DNA from: DASQFQ01 sp963730115
Lineage (GTDB): Bacteria > Actinomycetota > Thermoleophilia > Solirubrobacterales > Solirubrobacteraceae
DNA: 64,000 bases
Direction: 5' to 3'
NCBI GenBank assembly: GCA_963730115.1
Contig: CAVSQM010000012.1
Location: 248,001 to 312,000 of the forward strand
A program made the translations under genes and the position numbers. Of the stretch, positions 36,763 to 45,062 are shown in pieces. The notes beneath the pieces are model-generated. The model saw only the letters and a list, made by a program, of their open reading frames with translations. It was not told where the DNA came from and did no database searches. Numbering within the stretch: position 1 is the first letter of the stretch; each line of letters begins with the position of its first letter.

Positions 36763-36796
36763 GCGCAACCCCTCCCCCCTCCCAAGGAGTCTCCCC

Positions 36797-37264
36797 ATGT
36801 CCCGCACCACCATCGGTGCCGCCCTCGCGGTCGCCGCGCTGGCCCTTGCCGGCACCGCGTCCGCCCACGACGGCCCCTCCCACGGCCACGGCAAGACGAT
36901 CCCGCTCGTCCAGGCCGACAAGACGCTGCAGCCCACGTTCGTCGACGCCGGCACTCCCGGCCCCTCGGCCGGCGATCTCGCCGTGATCCACGACGGCGTG
37001 CTGCTGAACGGCGCCCCGGCCGGCAGCTACAACCAGGTCTGCACGCTCGCCGCCCTCGGCGCCAGCCCGTTCACGAGCGAGTTCGAGTGCATCGGCTCGA
37101 TCACGCTGAAGGGCGGCACGATCACCATGGCCGGCCCCTTCGTCCCGGCCAAGGCGGAGCAGTCCGCGGCCATCACCGGCGGCACCGGCGAGTACCGCAC
37201 GGCGCGCGGCGAGGTCGTCATCCGCGCCGAGGCCGACCAGATCGTGGTCAAGCTCGACCGCTAG
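36797..37264 (+). CDS. Secreted allene-oxide-cyclase/dirigent-like barrel protein
   Basis: A 155-residue exported protein. The signal peptide (MSRTTIGAALAVAALALAGT, cleavage after ASA) is followed by a beta-rich domain with DLAVIHDGVLLNGAPAGSYN, QVCTLAALG, FECIGSITLKGGTITMAGPF and AAITGGTGEYRTARGEVVIR. The spacing of the D..YN..C..G and GGTGEY..ARG motifs matches the allene oxide cyclase barrel superfamily, which in plants includes AOC and dirigent proteins. Bacterial members have no settled function. CAAGGAG precedes the ATG. Its stop overlaps the convergent amidotransferase stop by four bases. Confidence 0.75.
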   Translation: MSRTTIGAALAVAALALAGTASAHDGPSHGHGKTIPLVQADKTLQPTFVDAGTPGPSAGDLAVIHDGVLLNGAPAGSYNQVCTLAALGASPFTSEFECIGSITLKGGTITMAGPFVPAKAEQSAAITGGTGEYRTARGEVVIRAEADQIVVKLDR

Positions 37265-38052
37265 GCGGCGAGCGCCAGCTGCGGCGCCATGCCGCAGGCG
37301 GCGTGCACCAACCCGCTGAGCAGGCTCGCCTGCTCAGCGCGGTGCGTCAGGAACTCGGCGTGCCACTGGACGCCGAGGCAGAAGCGCGCCGACGGGTCCC
37401 ACAGCGCCTCGACGGTCCCGTCCGGCGCCCGCGCCGCGACCTCGAGCCCGGCGCCGATGCGATCGGCGGCCTGGTGGTGGAAGGAGTTCACCGCCAGGCC
37501 GTCGCGGTCGCTCAGCCAGTGCAGGAGCGAGCCGCGGGCGACCTCGACGTCGTGGGCGGGCGAGAACATCTCGTGCGTCTGGAGGTGATCGTCGATGTGC
37601 TGGTGCAGCGTCCCGCCGCGCGACACGTTCAGCGCCTGCAGCCCACGGCAGATGCCGAGCAGCGGCAGGTCGCGCTCGGCGGCGCCGCGCAGCAGCGCCT
37701 GCTCGTACTCGTCGGCGACGAGGTCGACGTCGGGGCCGAGCCGCGGATCGCGCTCCTGGCCGTACAGCGCGGGGTCGAGGTCCGGCCCGCCGCTGACCAG
37801 CAGCCCGTCGACGCGGTCGAGCAGCGCCGCCGTGTCGTCGACGTAGCCGTGGGCGGGCAGCACGACCGCGATCGCGCCCGCCTCCTGCAGCGCCTGCGTG
37901 TAGGAGAGCCGCAGCGCCAGCCGCGCCGGCGCGAGGTCGCGCTCGCTGCGGCCCGGCCGCGGCGCCCACGCCTGCGCGGGCTCCTCCCGCAGCTCGTGCG
38001 TGACCACGCCGATCAGCGGCGGGGCGGAGGTGCGGGGGCGTCGGCGGGGCAT
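37261..38052 (-). CDS. Gamma-glutamyl-gamma-aminobutyrate hydrolase-like class I glutamine amidotransferase
   Basis: A 263-residue PuuD-like peptidase C26 protein that probably hydrolyses gamma-glutamyl amides. GLLVSGGPDLDPALYGQE is the oxyanion region, LPLLGICRGLQALNV has the nucleophile cysteine, and FCLGVQWHAEF carries the catalytic histidine and glutamate. VNSFHHQA is another family mark. The role could be polyamine (putrescine) breakdown or a related amide. ATG at 38052 is chosen since upstream residues are low complexity. Confidence 0.85.
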   Translation of the reverse strand: MPRRRPRTSAPPLIGVVTHELREEPAQAWAPRPGRSERDLAPARLALRLSYTQALQEAGAIAVVLPAHGYVDDTAALLDRVDGLLVSGGPDLDPALYGQERDPRLGPDVDLVADEYEQALLRGAAERDLPLLGICRGLQALNVSRGGTLHQHIDDHLQTHEMFSPAHDVEVARGSLLHWLSDRDGLAVNSFHHQAADRIGAGLEVAARAPDGTVEALWDPSARFCLGVQWHAEFLTHRAEQASLLSGLVHAACGMAPQLALAA

Positions 38053-38167
38053 CGTCCCGACAGGATGCGGGCCGGGCGGCAGCGCGCCCATGGGAGCCTG
38101 CTCCAAACCCGGGGTGTCGATTCGCGAACTCCGACGGGCGGTCTCCCCCATGGAGGAAACTGGTCCC

Positions 38168-38884
38168 ATGCTGCGCATCGGGCTGCTCGGAGGCATGAGC
38201 TGGGAGTCCTCCGCCGAGTACTACCGCTACGCCAACGAGGCGGTCCGCGACCGCCTCGGCGGCCTCCACTCGGCCGACTGCATCATGCGCTCGGTCGACT
38301 TCACCGCGATCGAGCCGCTCCAGCGCACCGGCCGCTGGGACGAGGCGGGCGCGCTGCTCGCCGCCGAGGCGAAGGCCCTCGAGACCGCCGGCGCCGACCT
38401 GATCGTGCTGTGCACGAACACGATGCACAAGGTCGCCGACGCGATCGCCGCCGCCGTCGACGTCCCGTTCGTCCACATCGCCGACACCACCGCCGAGGCG
38501 GTCCGCGCCCACGGCCACGACACCGTCGGCCTGCTCGCCACCGCGTACACGATGGAGCAGGACTTCTACGTCGGCCGCCTCCGCGACCGCCACGGGCTGA
38601 CCGTCCTGACGCCCGGCGCCGAGGACCGCGCCCTCGTCCACACGGTCATCTACGAGGAGCTGTGCGTCGGCATCGTCAGCGACGCCTCACGCGAGGAGTA
38701 CCGCCGCGTCATGCGCGCGCTCGCGGACGAGGGCGCCCAGGCGATCCTGCTCGGCTGCACCGAGATCGACCTGCTCGTCGGCCCGCAGGACGCGCCGGTG
38801 CCGGTGTTCGACACGACGCGCCTGCACGCCGAGCGGGCGGTCGAGCTCGCCATCGCGGGCGAGCCCGACCGCGACCCGCTCTAG
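38168..38884 (+). CDS. Aspartate/glutamate racemase family protein
   Basis: A 238-residue PLP-independent amino acid racemase. RIGLLGGMSWESSAEYYRYA begins the first half, LIVLCTNTMHKVADAI holds the first catalytic cysteine, and AILLGCTEIDLLV the second, the two-cysteine arrangement of aspartate racemases. GGAGGAAA lies eight bases upstream of the ATG. It is divergent from the amidotransferase gene with a 115-base gap that shows no clear operator. Its end overlaps a truncated sugar-binding-protein remnant on the other strand. Confidence 0.88.
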   Translation: MLRIGLLGGMSWESSAEYYRYANEAVRDRLGGLHSADCIMRSVDFTAIEPLQRTGRWDEAGALLAAEAKALETAGADLIVLCTNTMHKVADAIAAAVDVPFVHIADTTAEAVRAHGHDTVGLLATAYTMEQDFYVGRLRDRHGLTVLTPGAEDRALVHTVIYEELCVGIVSDASREEYRRVMRALADEGAQAILLGCTEIDLLVGPQDAPVPVFDTTRLHAERAVELAIAGEPDRDPL

Positions 38885-39215
38885 TAGGCCAGCCCTCGTG
38901 GTCGGCCACGTTGTCCTTGGTCACCGTGGTGGCCGGGACCTGGATGCGGCTCGGGACCTCGCGGCTCGGTGAGGTCCTGCATCCCCTCGCCGCGCGCGAT
39001 CAGCGCCGCGAGGTTGACCGCCGAGGCGGCCATCGTCGGGTTGTAGAGGAAGGTCGCGCGGACCAGGCCGCCCGCCTTGATGCGATCCATGATCGCCTTC
39101 GATCCGCCGGCGCCGGTGAGGAACATCTCGTCCTCGCGGTTGGCGTTCTCGATGGCCGCGATGACGCCTTCGGCCATGTCGTCGTCGTGCGTGTACGGCG
39201 TCGATCTCGCGGGCC
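38881..39215 (-). pseudogene. C-terminal remnant of a sugar ABC transporter substrate-binding protein
   Basis: Only about the last 110 residues of a type I sugar-binding protein remain: YTHDDMAEGVIAAIENANRE, MFLTGAGGSKAIMDRIKAGG, ATFLYNPTMAASAVNLAALI and VPATTVTKDNVADHEG. The start, signal peptide and first lobe are absent, because the sequence switches at about 39210 to a plus-strand isomerase fragment. Frameshifts are also present at about 39196 and 38962 and near the stop. Unlike the single-indel genes nearby, this one is truly truncated. Confidence 0.75.
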
Positions 39216-39417
39216 GCGGCCCAGCTCGGCGTCGACGTGGTCACGGGCTTCACCGGCTCGCCGGTCTGGCACATGCTCTACTCGTTCCCACCCAACGACT
39301 TCGACGAGATCGAGCGGCGGCTACGAGACGTTCGCGGAGCAGTGGGGCCCGATCGTCGACGTCTTCGAGGCCGAGGGCGTGCGCTTCGCGCTCGAGGTCC
39401 ACCCGACCGAGATCGCC
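39210..39417 (+). pseudogene. Internal fragment of a sugar phosphate isomerase/epimerase
   Basis: A headless and tailless TIM-barrel piece of about 69 residues: AAAQLGVDVVTGFTGSPVWH, MLYSFPPNDFDEIERGYETF and GVRFALEVHPTEIAYD, typical of the middle of xylose-isomerase-like epimerases. An extra base at about 39317 shifts the frame. It begins exactly where the opposite-strand binding-protein remnant ends and stops where a dehydrogenase tail begins, so this is gene debris. Confidence 0.7.
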
Positions 39418-39540
39418 TACGACTGGGAGGATTCGGGGATGGACCGTGACTGGGGCGCGCCCGACGCGCTCGCGTTCGTCCGCCGCACCGACTTCGCACC
39501 GTCCTCGGTGGCCTTCGACGCGGCGTTCTCGCGCGAATGA
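39418..39540 (+). pseudogene. C-terminal tail, probably of a Gfo/Idh-type sugar dehydrogenase
   Basis: About 40 residues fused in frame to the isomerase fragment: WEDSGMDRDWGAPDALAFVR then RTDFAPSSVAFDAAFSRE and a stop. This does not continue an isomerase and resembles the end of sugar-cluster oxidoreductases; the family call is tentative. The stop overlaps the next ATG (ATGA), so the small membrane gene downstream may formerly have been co-translated with the complete dehydrogenase gene. Confidence 0.5.
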
Positions 39541-39882
39541 CCGAGCGGATGCCGGCCTTCGTCGGCGCTGTCACGCTCGTCGCCGGCGCCGCGCTGATCG
39601 CCGCGCCGCAGCTCGCGACCAAGCCGCTGGGCCTCGAGGGGCAGGAGACGGCGATGCGGCTGATCGGCGCCTCCGACCTCGTGCTCGTCCCCGGCCTCCT
39701 GCGCGGGCGACCCGCGCTGGCCGTTCATGGTCGGGCGCGCCGCGCTCAACCTCGTGGTCGCGGCGTACATGCAGGGGCAGGCCGAGCGCTCGCCGGCCGC
39801 GCGCGGCCTGGCGGGCGCGTTCGTCGCCCTCACGGCGGTCGACGGCGCCACCGCGCTGGCGCTCCGCCGCGCCGGCTCGTGA
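39537..39882 (+). CDS. Small membrane protein (one single-base insertion)
   Basis: A 114-residue protein when repaired, with three or four hydrophobic segments: MPAFVGAVTLVAGAALIAAP, IGASDLVLVPGLLRGR, then after an extra C at 39717, WPFMVGRAALNLVVAAYMQG and GLAGAFVALTAVDGATALAL. It resembles DUF4267-type small integral membrane proteins, function unknown. It overlaps the stop of the debris ORF by four bases. Confidence 0.65.
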
Positions 39883-39937
39883 CAATCTGCACTTTCGGGG
39901 GTAGCCACGAGCGGCCCGCGGTGGGAGCGTCTGCACC

Positions 39938-40936
39938 GTGAGGCCGCACCTTCCACCGGCCACCGCGGCCGCCGACCACCCGCTGTACGGCGTGCTGCTG
40001 GAGCGCGCGGCCGCGCACAGCCGTCCGCGTGAGCGAGCCGACCGGCACGTCGTCGCGCTCGTCGTCGAAGGCGGCGGCATGCGGGGCGCCGTCTCGGCGG
40101 GCATGTGCCTGGTCCTCGAGGCCGCCGGCCTCATGGGCTCGTTCGACCGCGTCTACGGCTGCTCGTCCGGCGCGCTGACCGGCTGCTTCGCGGCGGCCGG
40201 CCAGGCGTCGGTCTGGGCCACCAGCTTCGAGGACTGCGCCACGCGCGCGTTCATCGACCCGCGCCGCGCGCTGCGCGGCCGGCCCGTGCTCGACCTCGAC
40301 TTCCTCTTCGATCGAGTGATCGCGAAGGGCCGCTCGCTGTCCGAGGCCGGGCGGGCCGAGGGCCCCGAGTTCCGCGCGGTGGCCGTGTCGGCGGCGAGCG
40401 CGGAGCTGCGCGTGCTGCGCGACTTCGAGCACGCCGCGGAGGCCCTGGCCGCGGTGCGGGCGAGCTGCTCGATCCCGGTGCTGACCGGCGCGCCGCCCAC
40501 CTACCGCGGCGAGCCGATGGTCGACGGCGGCCTGCTCGAGTCGATCCCCTATCGCACCGCGCTGCGCGAGGGGGCGACGCACGTGCTCGTCCTGCGCTCG
40601 CGCTCCGCCGGCGATCGCTCCACCCGCGAGGGCCGGCTGGTCGAGCCGATGGTGGCTCGCACCCATCCCGCGCTGGTGCCGCTGCTGCACAGCTGCGGCG
40701 AGCGCTACAACCGCGACACGGTGGAGCTCGAAGGGCTGGACCGGCGACCGCCGCTGCTCCCGCTCGTGCGCCAGGTCGCGGTCCCGGCCGGCAGCCGCCT
40801 GGTCCCGCGGCTCAGCACCGACCGCACCCGCATCGCCGACAGCATCCGGCTGGGCGCCGTCACGATGGCCTCCGCGCTCTACGGCGCCCGCGCGACGCAG
40901 TTCTGGCAGCCGTTCCCCGAGCTGCTCGCGGCCTAG
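39938..40936 (+). CDS. Patatin-like phospholipase
   Basis: A 332-residue cytosolic acyl hydrolase. The oxyanion hole is VVEGGGMRGAVSAGMCLVLE, the nucleophile elbow GCSSGALTGCFAAAG (G-x-S-x-G) and the dyad aspartate PMVDGGLLESIPY (DGG). These complete the Ser-Asp dyad expected of a patatin. GTG start; there is no signal peptide. Substrate is probably a phospholipid or acylglycerol. The gene's stop overlaps that of the convergent persulfide dioxygenase by four bases. Confidence 0.92.
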   Translation: MRPHLPPATAAADHPLYGVLLERAAAHSRPRERADRHVVALVVEGGGMRGAVSAGMCLVLEAAGLMGSFDRVYGCSSGALTGCFAAAGQASVWATSFEDCATRAFIDPRRALRGRPVLDLDFLFDRVIAKGRSLSEAGRAEGPEFRAVAVSAASAELRVLRDFEHAAEALAAVRASCSIPVLTGAPPTYRGEPMVDGGLLESIPYRTALREGATHVLVLRSRSAGDRSTREGRLVEPMVARTHPALVPLLHSCGERYNRDTVELEGLDRRPPLLPLVRQVAVPAGSRLVPRLSTDRTRIADSIRLGAVTMASALYGARATQFWQPFPELLAA

Positions 40937-42306
40937 GCCTTCTCCAGCGGGTGGCCCATGCGGCCCCACTTGGGGACGCCGCCCTCGACCACGTGGATCA
41001 CCTCGCGCGCTCCCGCGCGCAGGACGAGGCTCGCGGCCACCGCCGCGCGCTGGCCGGAGCCGCACACGACCGCGATCGGGCGCGCCGGGTCGAGCCCGTC
41101 GGGCAGCGCGTCGATGTCGTGCCAGGGCTTGAAGACCGAGCCGGGGATGTGGCCCTTCTCCCACTCGGACTGCTCGCGCACGTCGAGGATCTGCACGAGC
41201 TCGGCGTGCCTCGGCAGCTCCTCGAGCGGCATCCGCTCGACGCGCTCGATCTCGCGCTTCTCCTGCCGCCAGCTCGTCATCCCGCCGTGCAGGAAGCCGC
41301 CGAGCTCGCGCAGCCCGACCGACAGCGCGAGCCGCGCCGCGCGGCGCCCGTCCTCGTCGTCGCGGCCGACGAACACGATCTCGCGCGCCGGGTCGCCGAG
41401 CCAGGCCAGCTTGGAGCCGAAGCCGGCGGTCAGCATCGGGTTGCAGACGGCGCCGGGGATGTGGGCGTCGTCGAACTGCTGGTCGGTGCGGACGTCGACG
41501 AGCATCGCCCCCGCCGCGCGCTTCTGCTCGACCTGGCGCGGCGCCAGCGGCAGCACCTCGACGCCGTCGGTCAGCAGCGCGCCGCGGTTGAGCGCGACGA
41601 TGTTCTCGAAGTTCGGCGGCTGCGGGCCGAGGCCGGCCAGCGCGCGCTCGACGAACTGCTCCTCGTCGTCGATCGACAGCGCCGGGTTGGCGGCCAGCTC
41701 GTAGCCGATCGTCGAGGAGATCTTCATGTCCATCCCCGGGCCGCCGCACATCGACCCGCCGAGGTGGCCGGGCCACACCTCGACCTCCGGCGGCAGCGAC
41801 AGCAGCTTGTCGCGCAGCGAGTGGAAGATGCCGCGCGCGCCGTCGGCCTTCTCGATCGCCAGGTCGGGGCGCGCGATGTCGTTGACGAACAGCGTGTCGC
41901 CGGTCAGGACCGCCCACGGCCGCTCGCTGCGCGCGGTGTCGATGAGCGCGAACGCCGTGTGCTCGGGCCGGTGGCCGGGCGTGTGCAGCGCGCGCACCCG
42001 CAGCGCGCCGAGCTCGAGCTCCCAGCCGTCGTCGAACGGCTCGTGCTCGTAGTCGGGCTCGGCGAGGCGGTGGATGTGGATCGTCGCGCCGGTGGCCGCC
42101 GCGAGCCGGCCGTGGCCGGAGACGTGGTCGGCGTGGTTGTGGGTCTCGAGCACGTGCTCGATGCTCACGCCCATGTAGCGGGCGAGCTCGAGGTAGTCGT
42201 CGACCTCGAAGCGCGGGTCGACCACGGCGGCGACCCCGGCGTCGTCATCCCCGATCAGGTAGGACGCGCAACCGAGGTCGTCGTGGGTGACCTGGCGGAA
42301 GATCAT
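40933..42306 (-). CDS. Persulfide dioxygenase-rhodanese fusion (MBL fold plus two rhodanese domains)
   Basis: A 457-residue sulfur-metabolism enzyme. The metallo-beta-lactamase domain (1-250) has ETHNHADHVSGHGRLAAATG, HTPGHRPEHTAF and LTGDTLFVND, the mono-iron ETHE1-type site for oxidising glutathione- or other persulfide to sulfite. Two rhodanese domains follow: the first (MLVDVRTDQQFDDAHIPGAV) has a degenerate active loop (FVGRDDEDGRR, no cysteine), the second (ILDVREQSEWEKGHIPGSV) keeps the cysteine in VVCGSGQRA and can carry a persulfide. It would detoxify sulfide or recycle thiosulfate, fitting the cysD-cysNC genes elsewhere in the window. Confidence 0.92.
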   Translation of the reverse strand: MIFRQVTHDDLGCASYLIGDDDAGVAAVVDPRFEVDDYLELARYMGVSIEHVLETHNHADHVSGHGRLAAATGATIHIHRLAEPDYEHEPFDDGWELELGALRVRALHTPGHRPEHTAFALIDTARSERPWAVLTGDTLFVNDIARPDLAIEKADGARGIFHSLRDKLLSLPPEVEVWPGHLGGSMCGGPGMDMKISSTIGYELAANPALSIDDEEQFVERALAGLGPQPPNFENIVALNRGALLTDGVEVLPLAPRQVEQKRAAGAMLVDVRTDQQFDDAHIPGAVCNPMLTAGFGSKLAWLGDPAREIVFVGRDDEDGRRAARLALSVGLRELGGFLHGGMTSWRQEKREIERVERMPLEELPRHAELVQILDVREQSEWEKGHIPGSVFKPWHDIDALPDGLDPARPIAVVCGSGQRAAVAASLVLRAGAREVIHVVEGGVPKWGRMGHPLEKA

Positions 42307-42336
42307 GGCGCCGACGCTACCGCGCCGGCGCCTGCC

Positions 42337-42780
42337 TCAGCGGATCGGCTGGGTGATGTCGGTGATCCACTTCGACGAGTCGGGCTCGTCGCGCGGGTCG
42401 GTCACGTAGGACTCCCAGAACGGGCCGGCGGGCTCCAGGCCCTGCTCGGCGACCCACCGCTGCAGCCGGTCGCACGCGTCGCGCAGGCCGCTGAAGGGGC
42501 CGACGTGGCGCAGCACGGCGGCCCGGCCGCCGGGCAGCCCCGACGACTGTCCGGCGTCCGGGCCCACCGGGATCCCGAGCTCCATCTCCAGCTCCTCGCC
42601 CGTCCGCAGGTAGCGGATGAACGGGGCGCCGGCGGGCTCGGCCCCGAGCTCCGCGAGGCGGCCGAACAGCCGGGGGAAGCCCGCGTCGACGACGGACGGG
42701 ATGCCCGCTTCGTCGGTCACGGCGACCTCGGTGACGGCCGGCTGCGAGGAGAGCTCGCGGATCTCAGGGTCGGGCGCCAT
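42337..42780 (-). CDS. GyrI-like/effector-binding domain protein
   Basis: A 147-residue free-standing GyrI-like (SOUL-related) domain. PEIRELSSQPAVTEVAVTDE, PFIRYLRTGEELEMELGIPV, AAVLRHVGPFSGLRDACDRL and PFWESYVTDPRDEPDSSKWI follow the pattern of BmrR-type drug-binding domains, with a glutamate (FWESY) positioned to bind cations. It begins two bases after the exporter stop, so it likely binds or hydrolyses the drug the exporter handles. Confidence 0.85.
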   Translation of the reverse strand: MAPDPEIRELSSQPAVTEVAVTDEAGIPSVVDAGFPRLFGRLAELGAEPAGAPFIRYLRTGEELEMELGIPVGPDAGQSSGLPGGRAAVLRHVGPFSGLRDACDRLQRWVAEQGLEPAGPFWESYVTDPRDEPDSSKWITDITQPIR

Positions 42781-42782
42781 CG

Positions 42783-44271
42783 TCAGGCCTCGGAGTAGGC
42801 CGGACGGGCGCGGCGCGGGGCGCGCTTGGGGGCCGCGGCCGGGGCCTGGGCAGCCCTCGGCTCGCGGAGCGCGACCAGCGCCACGATCGCGGCGACGGCG
42901 AGCACGCCCGCGCCGATCAGGTACGCGAGGTGGAAGCCGCTGTTCAGCGCGGCCGCCTGCGAGGCGCCGTCGGCCAGCAGGCCGCCGGTGCGCTCGGTGG
43001 CGAGCGTCGCCAGCACGGCCAGGCCGATCGCGCCGCCGACCTGGACGCTCGTGTTCACGAGGCCCGAGGCCAGCCCGGCGTCCTGCGGCGTCGACGCCCG
43101 CCATCGCGAACGTCATCAGGCCGGGGAAGCCGAGGCCGGCGCCGGCGCCGACGAGGATCATCGCGGGCAGGACGTCGGTGACGTAGCTGCCGTCGACCGG
43201 CGTGCGGGCGAACAGGAGCATGCCGGCGCCGATCAGGGCGATGCTGGCCAGCACCGTGCGGCGCATCCCGAAGCGCTCGGCGAGCGGGCCCGAGAAGCGC
43301 AGCGACATCGCGCCCATGACGATCGTCGAGGGCAGGAACGCGAGCCCGACCTCGAGCGCGTCGTAGCCGAGGATCTGCTGCAGGTACAGCGCGCCCAGGA
43401 AGAACATCCCGAACATGCCGACCACGAGCAGCGCCTGCACGGCGTTGGCGCCGGAGACGGTGCGCGAGCGGAACAGGCGCAGCGGCATCAGCGGGTTGTC
43501 GATGCGCGCCTGGCGGACGACGAAGGCGACGATCGCGGCGACCGCGACGGCGCCGAGCGTCAGCGTGCGCGCCGAGCCCCAGCCGTGCTGCTCGACCTGC
43601 AGGATGGTGTAGACGCCGAGCATCAGGCCGCCGGTGAGCAGCGCGGCGCCGGGGGTGTCGGCGCCGTGGCGGAGCCCGAGGCTCTCACCCGGCTCGATCA
43701 GGCGCAGCGCGGCGAACGCGGTGGCGATGCCGACGGGGACGTTGACGAAGAAGATCCAGTGCCAGTTGATGAGGTCGGTGAGCACGCCGCCGGCCAGGAG
43801 GCCGATCGAGCCGCCCGCCGAGGCGACGAAGCCGTAGACGCCGATCGCCTTCGCCTGCTCGCGCGGCTCCGGGAACATCGTCACGATCATCCCGAGCACG
43901 ACGGCCGAGGTCAGCGCGCCGCCGGCGCCCTGGATGAAGCGCGCGGCGATCAGCATCTCCTGGCTCTGCGCGGTCGCGCACAGCAGCGACGCCACCGTGA
44001 AGATCGCCAGGCCGATCAGGAACACCCGCCGCCGGCCGATCAGATCACCGAGCCGCCCGGCGAGCAGGAGCAGGCCGCCGAACGCGATCAGGTACGCGTT
44101 GACGACCCAGGCGAGACCGCTCTGCGAGAAGCCGAGGTCCTGCTGGATGGAAGGAAGCGCCACGTTCACGATCGTCGCGTCCAGCACGATCATCAGCACG
44201 CCGACGCACAGCACGTAGAGCGCCATCCAGCGGGTGCGATCAGGAGTGGAAGTGGTGGTCGTGGTCGTCAT
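42783..44271 (-). CDS. DHA2 family (14-TM) MFS multidrug exporter (one single-base insertion)
   Basis: Drug:proton antiporter of 495 residues when repaired. Motif A reads LAGRLGDLIGRRRVFLIGLA, the antiporter motif C region is VASAGGSIGLLAGGVLTDLI, and the N-terminus LDATIVNVALPSIQQDLGFS is the motif D1 of the EmrB/QacA group. An extra base at 43092 breaks the frame after AMAGV; reading resumes TPQDAGLASGLVNTSVQVGG. Expression is probably controlled by the divergent HxlR regulator through operators in the 113-base gap. Confidence 0.9.
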
Positions 44272-44384
44272 CGCGTGGCTCCTTGGTGGTCGGGGTCAAC
44301 GGGGCCGATACGCACTGTATACCACTTGATACAGATTTTGAACCACAAGGTTGAAATTTATCTTCACGGGGGTACACTTCTCGT
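44272..44384. promoter_or_regulatory. Divergent promoter region of exporter and HxlR regulator with inverted repeats
   Basis: This gap is conspicuously AT-rich for the window. CTGTAT-N8-ATACAG at 44315-44334 is an inverted repeat, and AACC-N4-GGTT at 44341-44352 is a second, smaller one. TATAC and TATCTT tracts nearby could be -10 elements for both directions. The repeats are likely operators for the HxlR-type protein encoded at 44385. Confidence 0.7.
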
Positions 44385-45047
44385 ATGAGCGGTACACGGA
44401 CCTACGGCGACGCGTGCGGGATCGCCCGCGCGCTCGACATCCTCGGAGAGCGCTGGGCGCTGATGACGGTGCGCGAGCTGGTGCTCGGCCCGAAGCGCTT
44501 CACCGACCTCCGCACGGGCCTCCCCCACGCGAGCCCGAACATCCTCTCCATGCGCCTGCGCGACCTCGAGGCGCACGGGATCGTGCGCAAGCGCAAGCTG
44601 CCGCCGCCCGCCGCCTCGCAGGTCTACGAGCTCACCGACCGCGGCCGCGAGCTCGCGCCGGTGCTCGACGCGCTCGGCACCTGGGGCTCGCGCCTGCCGC
44701 TCCCGGGCCCCGACGCCACGATGAGCTTCGACGCCCACATCCTCTCCTTCCGGACGCTGTTCGACCCCGCGCGCGCGGGCGATCTCGAGGCGCGCGTCGA
44801 GCTGCGGCTCGGCGAGCGGACGTTCCGCGCGATCGTCTCGGGCGGCGCGCTCGAGCTCGTCGAGGGCACGATGGAGGCGCCCGACGCGGTCATCACCTCC
44901 GACCACGGGACGGCGCTCGCCGTCGCCCACGGCCGCGCCTCGCTGGCGGAGTCCGAGGCCGCCGGGACGCTGGAGATCACCGGCGATCGCGAGGCAGCGG
45001 TGCGTTTCCTGGACCTCTTCCCCCTCCCCGAGCCGGCCGCGGCGTAG
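44385..45047 (+). CDS. HxlR family transcriptional regulator with C-terminal SCP2-like domain
   Basis: A 220-residue regulator. The winged helix covers residues 8-95: ACGIARALDILGERWALMTV, RELVLGPKRFTDLRTGLPHA, NILSMRLRDLEAHGIV, the classic HxlR pattern with the early cysteine that can act as redox sensor. Residues 115-210 (FDPARAGDLEARVELRLGER to AAGTLEITGDREAAVRFLDL) form an SCP2-like lipid-binding domain that may sense the ligand. It is divergent from the MFS exporter and likely its repressor. Confidence 0.88.
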   Translation: MSGTRTYGDACGIARALDILGERWALMTVRELVLGPKRFTDLRTGLPHASPNILSMRLRDLEAHGIVRKRKLPPPAASQVYELTDRGRELAPVLDALGTWGSRLPLPGPDATMSFDAHILSFRTLFDPARAGDLEARVELRLGERTFRAIVSGGALELVEGTMEAPDAVITSDHGTALAVAHGRASLAESEAAGTLEITGDREAAVRFLDLFPLPEPAAA

Positions 45048-45062
45048 TACGGTCGGCCGGCG

